Shown: positions 16,328 to 23,991, counted from the first letter of the stretch. The stretch: 32,659 nucleotides of DNA from Bacteroidales bacterium (GCA_018401355.1 JAGYLD010000023.1:1-32659), one strand, 5' to 3'. Made by a program: numbers and translations. Notes: generated by a model from the letters alone, not told the origin.

Positions 16328-17248
16328 TCAAGCTTTTCTGATTCTTTGCATTCTTCTTCGGCTGATCTGTTGCAGGAAGATGCCTGCAACGATAAAGAAC
16401 AATCCTGTAAACGTGGAAAACATGATCTTTTCTCCAACTGCAAGGGAGATGAAAAACAATGATAAAAACGGAGAGATGAATATAAGGTTACTCACTCTGG
16501 CTGTGGTTTCGGACAGGCGGAGGGCAGTAAGCCATAAGGCAAAGGTGAAGCCCATCTCGAAGAGTCCAATATATATAACGCCAACGTATCCTTCCCAGGG
16601 CAGAACGCGGAGGCTTCCTGTGATGATCGCCACCACCAGCGTATACAGAAAACCGAAACCAAAGTTTAGCAGCAGTTTTGGGATCTCATTCCTTTTATCC
16701 CGGAGGTTGACAATCCAATAAATTGCCCATACCACAGAGCTGCCAAGAGCCAGAGATATTCCCAGCGGTTCACTGAAATCAAAAGCATTGAATTTGCCTT
16801 TGGTGATGATTACCAGGATACCGAAAAAGCTGATGAACAGTGCAAGTATGCTTTTAAGCCCGATCTTTTGTTTTAATAAAGGGATGGATAACAATACCAA
16901 CGCGATGGGCCAGGTATAGTTCAATGCTACAGCTTCCTGGGCCTGCAGGATATCATAAGCTTTAACCAGAACCATGTAATACAGGAATGGGTTCAAAAAA
17001 CCGAACAAAGCAGAACGGGCAATGTCTTTCATACTGGTTTTAAGCAGTAGCGTTACCTTTCCCTGTATAAAAAGGATAACAGACAAAGCAATTATCGCTA
17101 TGAATGAAGCATAAAGCAGGACTTCCATAAAGGTGATGTGATCGAGTGCCAGCTTAAACGCTGATCCGATGGTTGACCAAAAAAGGATGGCGATAAGGGC
17201 TAAAATATAAGCCAGGCGTTGGTTCTTCACTTGACCGGGGTTGTCCAT
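16328..17248 (-). CDS. EamA/DMT-superfamily transporter
   Basis: 306 aa with ten hydrophobic segments arranged as two EamA repeats (residues ~12-145 and ~155-295), e.g. AYILALIAILFWSTIGSAFK at the start of repeat one and LGISLALGSSVVWAIYWIV at repeat two. The family exports or imports amino acids, nucleotides or other small metabolites across the inner membrane; the substrate is unknown. The start ATG at 17248 overlaps the end of the SLC13 gene by 22 bp, suggesting translational coupling. A basic tail RRRMQRIRKA closes it. Confidence 0.9.
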   Translation of the reverse strand: MDNPGQVKNQRLAYILALIAILFWSTIGSAFKLALDHITFMEVLLYASFIAIIALSVILFIQGKVTLLLKTSMKDIARSALFGFLNPFLYYMVLVKAYDILQAQEAVALNYTWPIALVLLSIPLLKQKIGLKSILALFISFFGILVIITKGKFNAFDFSEPLGISLALGSSVVWAIYWIVNLRDKRNEIPKLLLNFGFGFLYTLVVAIITGSLRVLPWEGYVGVIYIGLFEMGFTFALWLTALRLSETTARVSNLIFISPFLSLFFISLAVGEKIMFSTFTGLFFIVAGIFLQQISRRRMQRIRKA

Positions 17249-18756
17249 GCAGGGAAACTGTTTATATCCATATCAAAAATAAGTGATCCCAGGAAATAGA
17301 CACCCAAGGTCACAATGATGGTGCCCAGAATATTCAGGATGAGTCCTGTTTTGGCCATATCTATGACACGAAGCCGGTTGGTTCCAAAGATGATGGCATT
17401 GGGAGGTGTTGCCACCGGCAACATAAAGGCCATGGATGCCGACAATGTGGCAGGGAGCATCAGGTACAAGGGGTTGATCTCAATGCTGACGGACAAACCT
17501 GCAAGGATGGGCAGGATCATTTCCGTAGTGGCTGTGTTGGAGGTCAGTTCGGTAAGAAAAGTCATCAGTATTGCGATGGTGAATATAATTACGATCGGAG
17601 AAGCCTGGTCCACAAAGCTCAGTTGCTCACCAAACCAGGATGAAAGGCCTGATTCTTTAAAGCCACTGGCAAGTGCAAATCCCCCTCCAAACAACAATAC
17701 GATGGCCCATGGGAGGTTCACTGCTGTCTTCCAGTCCATAATCCGGCCCTGGTTCCTTTTCCCGGAGGGAATGGCAAAGAGGACTACCGCAATGAAAATT
17801 GCGATGGTGCCGTCATCAATATAATCCGGGGTGTTGAAAATGTTTGACCATCCTGTGATCCTGATGAAACCCAGGTCAATGTCGGCGCGAAGCAGCCATA
17901 GCAATGCTATCATTATAAAAGCTATAAAAACCACAAGTTCTTCATAGCTCATTCTGCCTAGTTTGGAATATTGTTTCCTGAACATCTGGCTTGATGATGA
18001 TTGCCAGTCTTTCTTTTTGGGGCGGAAGCTGAGGTACAGGTAGAAATATGCAATCGTAAAAAATGCGATGCTGATAGGCAGAGCAAAGATAAACCATCTT
18101 GCAAAGCTTATTTCAGGGGCATCCTGGAAATATATATGAAATATCCTGGCAAAGGACAGGTTTGGTGGCGTGCCTACCAGTGTGGCTATTCCTCCAATGG
18201 AGGCACTGTAAGCGATTCCTAGAAGCAATCCGATGGAGAACCGGCCAATGGTTTTCTCCGTATTGCTTTTTGACAATTCCTGGATGATGGACATCACAAT
18301 CGGGATCATAAGCATTGCAGTGGCGGTGTTTGATATCCACATGGAAAGAAAGGCCGTAGCAAACATGAATCCAAGCAGGATCCTCGCAGGGCTGGTGCCG
18401 GTAAGCATTAGTATTTTTAGGGCGATTCGGCGGTGCAGGTTCCATTTTTGCATGGCAAGTGCCAGGATAAACCCTCCGAGGAAAAGAAAGATCACATGGT
18501 TAAAGTAAGTGGCAGCAACAGCTTTGCCTTCCATGATGCCAAGTAAAGGGAATAATGCCACTGGCAGGAGGGAAGTGACAGCAAGCGGTACAGCTTCCGT
18601 GATCCACCATATCGCCATTAATAGGGCAACTGCCAGAGTATATGTTACTTCAGGTTTTCCGGGATACAGGTTGCCAAAGATCAGTACCAGAAGTGCCACA
18701 ACAGGTCCTGCAATGAGCCCGGGACTGAAAGTGTTGGTTTTTGATCGCAAATTCAT
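17227..18756 (-). CDS. SLC13/DASS-family sodium:anion symporter
   Basis: 509 aa from ATG 18756; a TTG five codons earlier also opens the frame. About 11-12 membrane segments. Both Ser-Asn-Thr substrate/sodium motifs of the DASS family are present (SNTAT at 142-146 and at 406-410), as is the C-terminal signature MLPVATPPNAIIFGTNRL. The early WWITEAVPLAVTSLLP motif is also typical. Members take up di- and tricarboxylates or sulfate with Na+; the exact anion cannot be told. It is the first gene of the eight-gene minus-strand run and is divergent from arcC. Confidence 0.92.
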   Translation of the reverse strand: MNLRSKTNTFSPGLIAGPVVALLVLIFGNLYPGKPEVTYTLAVALLMAIWWITEAVPLAVTSLLPVALFPLLGIMEGKAVAATYFNHVIFLFLGGFILALAMQKWNLHRRIALKILMLTGTSPARILLGFMFATAFLSMWISNTATAMLMIPIVMSIIQELSKSNTEKTIGRFSIGLLLGIAYSASIGGIATLVGTPPNLSFARIFHIYFQDAPEISFARWFIFALPISIAFFTIAYFYLYLSFRPKKKDWQSSSSQMFRKQYSKLGRMSYEELVVFIAFIMIALLWLLRADIDLGFIRITGWSNIFNTPDYIDDGTIAIFIAVVLFAIPSGKRNQGRIMDWKTAVNLPWAIVLLFGGGFALASGFKESGLSSWFGEQLSFVDQASPIVIIFTIAILMTFLTELTSNTATTEMILPILAGLSVSIEINPLYLMLPATLSASMAFMLPVATPPNAIIFGTNRLRVIDMAKTGLILNILGTIIVTLGVYFLGSLIFDMDINSFPAWTTPVK

Positions 18757-18884
18757 AATTTTGGTTTCCAATACACATGAATTCCTGGTGAAGATAAGAA
18801 AAATGACAATTTACAGAAAATTATACCGTTGGAATGTATATTACCTGGTTATTTTATAGCTTTACCAAAAAAAAAATTTAAGTA

Positions 18885-19829
18885 ATGAAAAAGCTTGCTG
18901 TTGTTGCTTTTGGCGGAAATGCTCTGATCCGTGAAGGACAAAAGGGATCCATCGATGAGGTGGAAGACAACGCCTATCAGACCTGTGAGAAACTGCTTAA
19001 GCTCATCAAAAGAGGGTATAATTTTGTACTGACACATGGCAACGGACCCCAGGTCGGTAACATCATCCTGGCAAATTATGCTGCCAATAAGATGTATGGG
19101 TTGCCCGACATGCCGCTGGACATCAGCGTGGCTTATTCCCAGGGCTATGTTGGTTATGTCATCGAACAGCAATTTCGAAATGTTTTAAATGCAAGTGATA
19201 TTGAGCGCGATATCATCACGATCATCACACAGGTGATAGTTAACAAAGATGACCCGGCTTTTTCTAATCCGACCAAACCTGTTGGTCCTTTCTATGAAAA
19301 GGAAGAAGCCGATAAGATGGCAAAGGAGACTAAATCTGTTTTTGCTGAGGATCCAAGAGGTCGGGGATTCAGGAAAGTGGTGGCATCACCCAAGCCATTG
19401 GTGATCAATAACATCAAGACCATCAGGCGCATTGCTAATGAAGGGCATATTGTGATTGCCGTTGGTGGTGGAGGTATTCCGGTTTTTTACGTTAAAGAAA
19501 ATAAACTGCAAGGTATTGACGCTGTGATCGACAAAGATCTTGCATCTGCCCTGATGGCAGCACAGCTGAATGCAGATAAATTTTTCATCCTCACCGATGT
19601 GCCTAAAGTATGTATAAACTTTAACACACCCCAGGAAAAGACCATTGACAAGATGAATATTGCTGAGGCAAGGTGCTATCTTGAAGAAGGGCATTTTGCA
19701 GAAGGAAGCATGGCTCCCAAGATCAGAGCCGCAATAAACTTTGTGGAAAATAGTGGAAAGGATACCATAATCACCAAATCATCTTTGCTGGGTGTTGACG
19801 ATGGCGGTACCAGAATAACGATGGTTTAA
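18885..19829 (+). CDS. arcC: Carbamate kinase
   Basis: 314 aa, full family length. Amino-acid-kinase motifs are intact: VAFGGNALI (residues 7-14), THGNGPQVGN (50-59), and the DKDLASALMAAQL and GSMAPKIRAAI segments near the C-terminus. It interconverts ATP + carbamate and ADP + carbamoyl phosphate. No arginine deiminase (arcA) or catabolic ornithine carbamoyltransferase (arcB) lies beside it. It converges on rex with a 2-bp gap between stop codons and faces the hyp locus, whose HypF consumes carbamoyl phosphate. That link is inferred from position only. Confidence 0.95.
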   Translation: MKKLAVVAFGGNALIREGQKGSIDEVEDNAYQTCEKLLKLIKRGYNFVLTHGNGPQVGNIILANYAANKMYGLPDMPLDISVAYSQGYVGYVIEQQFRNVLNASDIERDIITIITQVIVNKDDPAFSNPTKPVGPFYEKEEADKMAKETKSVFAEDPRGRGFRKVVASPKPLVINNIKTIRRIANEGHIVIAVGGGGIPVFYVKENKLQGIDAVIDKDLASALMAAQLNADKFFILTDVPKVCINFNTPQEKTIDKMNIAEARCYLEEGHFAEGSMAPKIRAAINFVENSGKDTIITKSSLLGVDDGGTRITMV

Positions 19830-19831
19830 AT

Positions 19832-20455
19832 TCAATCGTGGGTTTTTACAAAGAAAGCCACTTTCTCCAGGGAGGTGATCATATCATACTCTTCAAGAAA
19901 CACATCTTTGGGAACATTTACGGGTTTGGGTGTATAGTTAAGGATCCCTTTTATTCCGGCTTTGACCAGTAATTCTGCTATATCTATAGCCTGTTCCGAT
20001 GGAACCGTCATGATCCCGATCTTTATGTTCTTTTCTTCAATGATCCTCTGAAGATCGTCGATGTGAAAGATTTCAATGCCGCTTGTTTTTTTGCCGATTT
20101 TATTGGAGTCTACATCAAAACATGCAACGATGCTGAGCTTGGTCCTTCTACCACTAAAATAGTTGACGATGGCCCGGCCCAGGTTTCCAACCCCGATAAC
20201 GCTTACGTTGATGCCTTCTTCACTGTCGATAATCCTTCCGATCAGATCTATGAGGTCTTTAATATTATAGCCTTTGCGAAGGGTCCCGGTGTAGCCAATC
20301 AGCATAATATCCCTTCTTACCTGCACAGCAGTAATGTGAAGTATTTTGGCTATCTCATGGGAAAAAATGTGTGTCTTGCCTTTGGCGTGACATAAAAGTA
20401 ATGCCCGGCGATACTGACTCAGCCTGGCAATGGTTTTGTGAGGTAAATGCTTCAT
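19832..20455 (-). CDS. rex: Redox-sensing transcriptional repressor Rex
   Basis: 207 aa from ATG 20455; an in-frame GTG two codons earlier (20461) is the alternative. N-terminal winged helix (residues ~1-75) with the recognition helix ITAVQVRRDI, then a Rossmann domain with the NAD(H) loop VIGVGNLGRAI (86-96) and a C-terminal helix that swaps in the dimer. Rex binds DNA when NAD+ is high and leaves it when NADH rises, releasing fermentative and hydrogen-metabolism genes. A Rex operator lies 75 bp upstream of the start, so autoregulation is likely. It is downstream of hypA-hypB-trmO and could also be read through from them. Confidence 0.95.
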   Translation of the reverse strand: MKHLPHKTIARLSQYRRALLLCHAKGKTHIFSHEIAKILHITAVQVRRDIMLIGYTGTLRKGYNIKDLIDLIGRIIDSEEGINVSVIGVGNLGRAIVNYFSGRRTKLSIVACFDVDSNKIGKKTSGIEIFHIDDLQRIIEEKNIKIGIMTVPSEQAIDIAELLVKAGIKGILNYTPKPVNVPKDVFLEEYDMITSLEKVAFFVKTHD

Positions 20456-20493
20456 ATGCACTAATTCAGCCTTCTTTCAATAAATGCAATGCA

Positions 20494-20501
20494 CAAAAGT
20501 A
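20494..20501 (-). promoter_or_regulatory. Putative -7 box (TACTTTTG, minus strand) of rex
   Basis: Reverse complement of CAAAAGTA, matching TAnnTTTG, 38 bp before the rex ATG. The Rex operator begins 28 bp further upstream, almost the same spacing as at hypA. Confidence 0.45.
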
Positions 20502-20529
20502 ATATGCCTGTTGTATATTTCCAAAGATT

Positions 20530-20547
20530 TTGTTAATTATTTAACAG
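20530..20547. promoter_or_regulatory. Rex operator upstream of rex
   Basis: TTGTTAATTATTTAACAG, i.e. TTGTTAA-N4-TTAACAG, one mismatch from the palindromic Rex consensus TTGTTAA-N4-TTAACAA. It fills the gap between the trmO stop (20550) and the rex start. A second palindrome (TGTTAAA-A-TTTAACA, 20548-20562) follows directly with a one-base-shorter spacer and runs into the end of trmO. Confidence 0.85.
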
Positions 20548-20549
20548 TG

Positions 20550-20993
20550 TTAAAATTTAACAGGATATATCCATCCGTTGCTGGCATCTGCTTTCAAATC
20601 AATATCAGGAACATATGGTTTGATGTCGAGCAATGGGGTGTTATCCAGGATGTCAAGGTGGGAAGTATAGATCCTGTTTTCTTTAATTCTGAGTAACTTT
20701 ACGATGTCCATGCCAATGTGGTTGGGACGGAAAGGTGATCGACTGGCAAATACACCGACTTCCTTGCCCGGGAAATTCGGAGGATGTGCTGTAAGGTGCA
20801 CTTTCTTGGTTCTGTCGAAATAAAACAGGACAATGATGTGGCTGAACTCATCCAGGTTTTGCAGGGCTGTTTGGTATTTTGGGTCAACATCGAGGTAGAA
20901 TTCACCTTCAATATTTTCATCCGGCCTGACTGGGGCCATATCCACATAAGGTGTGTGAACGATGCCAATGGGGTGCATGGTAAGGGATTGCAT
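20550..20993 (-). CDS. trmO: TrmO/TsaA-family tRNA t6A37 N6-methyltransferase
   Basis: 147 aa, one TsaA-like beta-barrel domain, without the C-terminal extension of enterobacterial TrmO. PIGIVHTPY near the N-terminus and GVFASRSPFRPNHIG (80-94) match the family's SAM/substrate-binding signatures. The E. coli enzyme N6-methylates t6A37 in tRNA-Thr. The start is ATG 20993 or the internal ATG at 20978; the sequence does not decide. It follows hypB after 13 bp, so it is part of the hypA-hypB unit. Why a tRNA-modification enzyme sits in a hydrogenase-maturation operon is not known to me; short TsaA homologues in such settings may have another substrate. Confidence 0.85.
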   Translation of the reverse strand: MQSLTMHPIGIVHTPYVDMAPVRPDENIEGEFYLDVDPKYQTALQNLDEFSHIIVLFYFDRTKKVHLTAHPPNFPGKEVGVFASRSPFRPNHIGMDIVKLLRIKENRIYTSHLDILDNTPLLDIKPYVPDIDLKADASNGWIYPVKF

Positions 20994-21006
20994 GCTTTGT
21001 AATTCC

Positions 21007-21891
21007 TTAAGCTTTAAGCTCTTGATGCTTTTTTTTCAACCATTCCATCCAGGCTTCTATTCCCTCACCGGTTTTGGCGGAGACTTCGAAAAAATCCAGG
21101 TGGTGGTTTACCTTCCTGGCATATTCCTTTGCTTTTTCCACATCGAAGTCGACATAGGGGAGTAAGTCGGTTTTGTTGATGATGCAAAGGTCAGAAGTTT
21201 CAAACATGTTTGGATACTTCAGAGGTTTATCGTCGCCTTCCGTTACGCTCATGATCACCACCCTGAAGTTCTCTCCCAGGTCAAACATGCTTGGGCACAC
21301 AAGGTTGCCTACATTTTCAATCAGCACGATTGAATCCGTGGCTGGCTCAAGTTTTCTGACCGCCTTATTGACCATGTCAGAATCCAGATGGCATCCTGAT
21401 CCGGTGTTTACCTGGACAACCGGTGCTCCGGCATCTTCAATGCGCTGCGCATCATTCATGGTTTGCTGGTCACCTTCGATGATGAATAAGGGCAGCACAT
21501 CTTTAAGCTTTTTTATGGTTTTTTCCAGGATGGTTGTTTTTCCCGATCCAGGTGACGAAACCATATTCAATGCAAGGATGTTACGGGCTTCAAAGAAACC
21601 CCTGTTCCTTTCGGCCAGCAGGTTGTTTTTTTGCAGTATGTCCTGTTCCAATTGTATCTCCATCCCGTGGGAATGCTCGTGATCTGCATGATGATGGTCA
21701 TGTGCATGATGGCTGTGATGATGATCATCATCTGTATGGTGCTCGTGATGATGGTGATGGTGTGTGTGTGGGTGGTTGTGTGTGTGCCCGCCATGATCAT
21801 GTTCATGTTCGTGTTCATGTTCGTGGATTTCTTCCCCTGGTTTCCTGATTTTTACGGCGCCGGTTTCGCCGCATCCGCATGTTCCGCACAT
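21007..21891 (-). CDS. hypB: Hydrogenase nickel incorporation GTPase HypB
   Basis: 294 aa from ATG 21891, chosen because it gives the family N-terminus MCGTCGCGE; the TTG at 21918 would overlap hypA. C2, C5 and C7 form the high-affinity N-terminal metal site. Residues 23-75 are a histidine-rich tract with 30 His, a nickel-storage region. The SIMIBI GTPase domain follows: P-loop SSPGSGKTT (112-120), metal ligands C167-H168 (GCHLD), ENVGNLVCP with C199, and NKTD (239-242). HypB works with HypA to insert nickel into the NiFe hydrogenase large subunit, in the cytoplasm. The gap to hypA is 19 bp. Confidence 0.97.
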   Translation of the reverse strand: MCGTCGCGETGAVKIRKPGEEIHEHEHEHEHDHGGHTHNHPHTHHHHHHEHHTDDDHHHSHHAHDHHHADHEHSHGMEIQLEQDILQKNNLLAERNRGFFEARNILALNMVSSPGSGKTTILEKTIKKLKDVLPLFIIEGDQQTMNDAQRIEDAGAPVVQVNTGSGCHLDSDMVNKAVRKLEPATDSIVLIENVGNLVCPSMFDLGENFRVVIMSVTEGDDKPLKYPNMFETSDLCIINKTDLLPYVDFDVEKAKEYARKVNHHLDFFEVSAKTGEGIEAWMEWLKKKHQELKA

Positions 21892-21910
21892 AATTATTGA
21901 TTTTTTTAAG

Positions 21911-22252
21911 TTATTCAATTACAATGGATTTTATCCGCATATCCTTACCCTGGATGATGTCACTGTATGGGTGCATACATTCAGGACAGGGCGTTACGTA
22001 ATCCTCAGTTTTAAAACGATGACCGCAGGCACTGCATTCTGCTATTCCTTTCACTTCCTGGTATATAATTTTTGCATCATTGAAAGAAGAAGACTTTAAT
22101 GCCTCATCAAAAGCAAACTTCAATGCTTCCATGACCACACCAGATAAATTGCCCACCTCCAGCTCAATTGATTGAATTTTCTCCGCATTGTTTTTTGCTT
22201 TCTCAGCTTCCACAATATCGATGATGTTCATAGCAATGGATAGTTCGTGCAT
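21911..22252 (-). CDS. hypA: Hydrogenase nickel chaperone HypA
   Basis: 113 aa. The N-terminal MHE nickel site is intact (M1, H2, E3). The zinc-binding domain has C73-x2-C76 and C89-x2-C92. A single HypA fold, usual length. It hands nickel to the hydrogenase precursor together with HypB. It is the first gene of the hypA-hypB-trmO unit. Upstream are a TAnnTTTG box (22275-22282) and a perfect Rex operator (22312-22329), so expression is expected to follow the NADH/NAD+ ratio. Confidence 0.97.
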   Translation of the reverse strand: MHELSIAMNIIDIVEAEKAKNNAEKIQSIELEVGNLSGVVMEALKFAFDEALKSSSFNDAKIIYQEVKGIAECSACGHRFKTEDYVTPCPECMHPYSDIIQGKDMRIKSIVIE

Positions 22253-22274
22253 CGCGGCTAAGTCTTTAGAAAAG

Positions 22275-22282
22275 CAAAATTA
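22275..22282 (-). promoter_or_regulatory. Putative -7 box (TAATTTTG, minus strand) of hypA
   Basis: Reverse complement of CAAAATTA, matching TAnnTTTG, 22 bp before the hypA start. The Rex operator begins 29 bp further upstream. Confidence 0.45.
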
Positions 22283-22311
22283 ATAAAACAAACCCAGAGT
22301 AAGGCCAGGTT

Positions 22312-22329
22312 TTGTTAATTAATTAACAA
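22312..22329. promoter_or_regulatory. Perfect Rex operator upstream of hypA
   Basis: TTGTTAATTAATTAACAA, an 18-bp perfect palindrome equal to the Rex consensus TTGTTAA-N4-TTAACAA. It lies 59 bp before the hypA start and 215 bp before the divergent zinc-ribbon gene, so it could act on both. The rest of the 292-bp intergenic region (22253-22544) is AT-rich with no convincing gene. Confidence 0.92.
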
Positions 22330-22544
22330 TGAGAGGGTTGTATTATAACTTTTTTAATTTTTTCTTGCTTTTGAGGTTTTGTTTGATTATATTTAGATAT
22401 ATAAATTGGAATTCCTGTTTTGTACGGCTTTGTGAACATCCTTTGTTTATTTTATGGTAAAAATCAAAGAAACGATATGCCGGTTTACTCAGCGTTACGT
22501 GCGAAAGAATATTATTCATTAAATACTTAAAACCCGGAGGTGTC

Positions 22545-22946
22545 ATGGTAAAACCATTTTCCTTAAATTTAAAATGCAAGCATTGCGGAAAATCTCTGAT
22601 GGACTACAAAAAGAAACTGGGCGATTATCCGAGCGTATTATGCAATGCAAAGGTCAACGGCACAGAGGGGAATATCTGGCTTTGTTCCATTTATGGTTGT
22701 TACGACCATGAATCAAGCATTCCCATAAATAAAAATGACATTGTGCATTTTGCTTGTCCCCATTGTCATAAAGAACTCAATTCGGATATTCTGTGCAAGG
22801 TTTGCGATGCCAATATGGTAAAGTTCGAGATTGAGATTGGAGGAGTGGTGAGCATCTGTTCACGGGCTGGTTGCAAAAACCATTATGTAATGTTTGAAGA
22901 CCTTGCAGATGCAATCCAGAAATATTACAACGAATACGGCCATTAG
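22545..22946 (+). CDS. Uncharacterised double zinc-ribbon-like protein in the hyp locus
   Basis: 133 aa; I do not recognise the family. It has 11 cysteines: C11-x2-C14, C33, C47-x4-C52, C71-x2-C74, C84-x2-C87 and C105-x4-C110. It appears internally duplicated: CKHC...WLCSIYGCYDH in the first half and CPHC...SICSRAGCKNH in the second, each ending in CS-x2-GC-x2-H. Two zinc- or nickel-binding ribbons are the obvious reading. No signal peptide or membrane segment, so cytoplasmic. The start at 22545 has a good Shine-Dalgarno (GGAGGT, 22536-22541). It points opposite to all hyp genes and splits them into two blocks, ending 5 bp from the hypE stop. A role in metallocentre assembly is inference from position only. 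Confidence 0.75.
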   Translation: MVKPFSLNLKCKHCGKSLMDYKKKLGDYPSVLCNAKVNGTEGNIWLCSIYGCYDHESSIPINKNDIVHFACPHCHKELNSDILCKVCDANMVKFEIEIGGVVSICSRAGCKNHYVMFEDLADAIQKYYNEYGH

Positions 22947-22951
22947 ATGGT

Positions 22952-23968
22952 TTAACATATCCGTGGCAGTTGCTCCCCTGCCAGCATGTCGATAATACGT
23001 TTGCCGCCGATACCGGTGGTCAGCCATGCTTTGCCAGGATGTTCGGTGGTTGCTTCTCCAATGATGGCAGCATCCCTGCCATGCTGATGCTTTTTTATGA
23101 TTTCCAATGCTTTTTCTGCATCTTTTTCTCCTGTCACCATCACTACTTTTCCTTCATTGGCAACATAAAGCGGGTCAAACCCCAGTATCTCGCAAATGCC
23201 CCTGACATTTTCCTGCACCAGGATTTTGTTTTCATCCAGATGCAGGCCATAGCTTTTTCCTGATGACAATTCTGCCATCACATTCGCCAGGCCACCACGG
23301 GTAGCATCACGCATGAATTTTATGTTGATTCCTGCGTCAAGCACGCTTCGGATAAGTCCGTTGAGGGAAGCACAATCTGAAAGTATTTCGGCCTGCAGTT
23401 CCATATCGTTCCTTGCCGCCAACACAGCCATACCATGGTCGGCAATGCTACCATTGATGATTATTTTGTCGCCTGGATGTATGTCCGGGCCGGTACTGAT
23501 TTTTTTATGCACATCCGGCAGGAAACCAATACCTGAAGTTGTGATAAATATCTTATCACACTTGGATTTGTTTACAACTTTAGTGTCACCGGTGACTATA
23601 GGTACATCTGCTTTTGCTGCTTCTTCAGCCATGGATGCCACGATCTTTTCCAGGTCTGATATCAATAGTCCTTCTTCAATAATAAAAGAGCAGCTCAGGT
23701 ATTTGGGTACGGCACCTGAAACTGCCAGGTCGTTAACAGTTCCTGCCACGGCCAGCTTACCGATATCGCCGCCGGGGAAAAAGATGGGGTCAACCACAAA
23801 ACCATCGGTTGTGAATGCCAGGAACTCATTGTAACCGGGTAGAATGGCTGAATCGGTTTGTTTTTCCAAAAAAGGATTCCTGAAATATTTCACGAAGAGA
23901 TTGTTGATCAGTTCATGGGTGATCTTTCCGCCTGAGCCGTGTGCCAATAGTATTTTGTCCTTTGCCAT
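22952..23968 (-). CDS. hypE: Hydrogenase maturation factor HypE
   Basis: 338 aa. PurM-like ATPase: GSGGKITHELI near the N-terminus, FTTDGFVVDPIFFPGGDIGKLAVAGTVNDLAVSGA, and a DATRGGLANVMAEL glycine-rich segment. It ends in PRIC: the C-terminal Cys338 is the residue that accepts the carbamoyl group from HypF and is dehydrated with ATP to a thiocyanate, the source of the CN ligands. The terminal motif is intact, so the protein should be active. It follows hypD in the same direction with a 76-bp gap that holds a hairpin element. Confidence 0.97.
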   Translation of the reverse strand: MAKDKILLAHGSGGKITHELINNLFVKYFRNPFLEKQTDSAILPGYNEFLAFTTDGFVVDPIFFPGGDIGKLAVAGTVNDLAVSGAVPKYLSCSFIIEEGLLISDLEKIVASMAEEAAKADVPIVTGDTKVVNKSKCDKIFITTSGIGFLPDVHKKISTGPDIHPGDKIIINGSIADHGMAVLAARNDMELQAEILSDCASLNGLIRSVLDAGINIKFMRDATRGGLANVMAELSSGKSYGLHLDENKILVQENVRGICEILGFDPLYVANEGKVVMVTGEKDAEKALEIIKKHQHGRDAAIIGEATTEHPGKAWLTTGIGGKRIIDMLAGEQLPRIC

Positions 23969-23991
23969 TGATAATTATATTCGCTTACTCA

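Noticed and set aside
17315-17824. 169-aa plus-strand open frame
   Set aside because: Antisense to the SLC13 transporter, which has both SNTAT motifs; the plus reading is a shadow.
22343-22579. Minus-strand 78-aa open frame upstream of hypA
   Set aside because: It overlaps the well-supported start of the zinc-ribbon gene on the other strand, has AT-rich low-complexity composition (a run of lysines at the end) and no recognisable domain.
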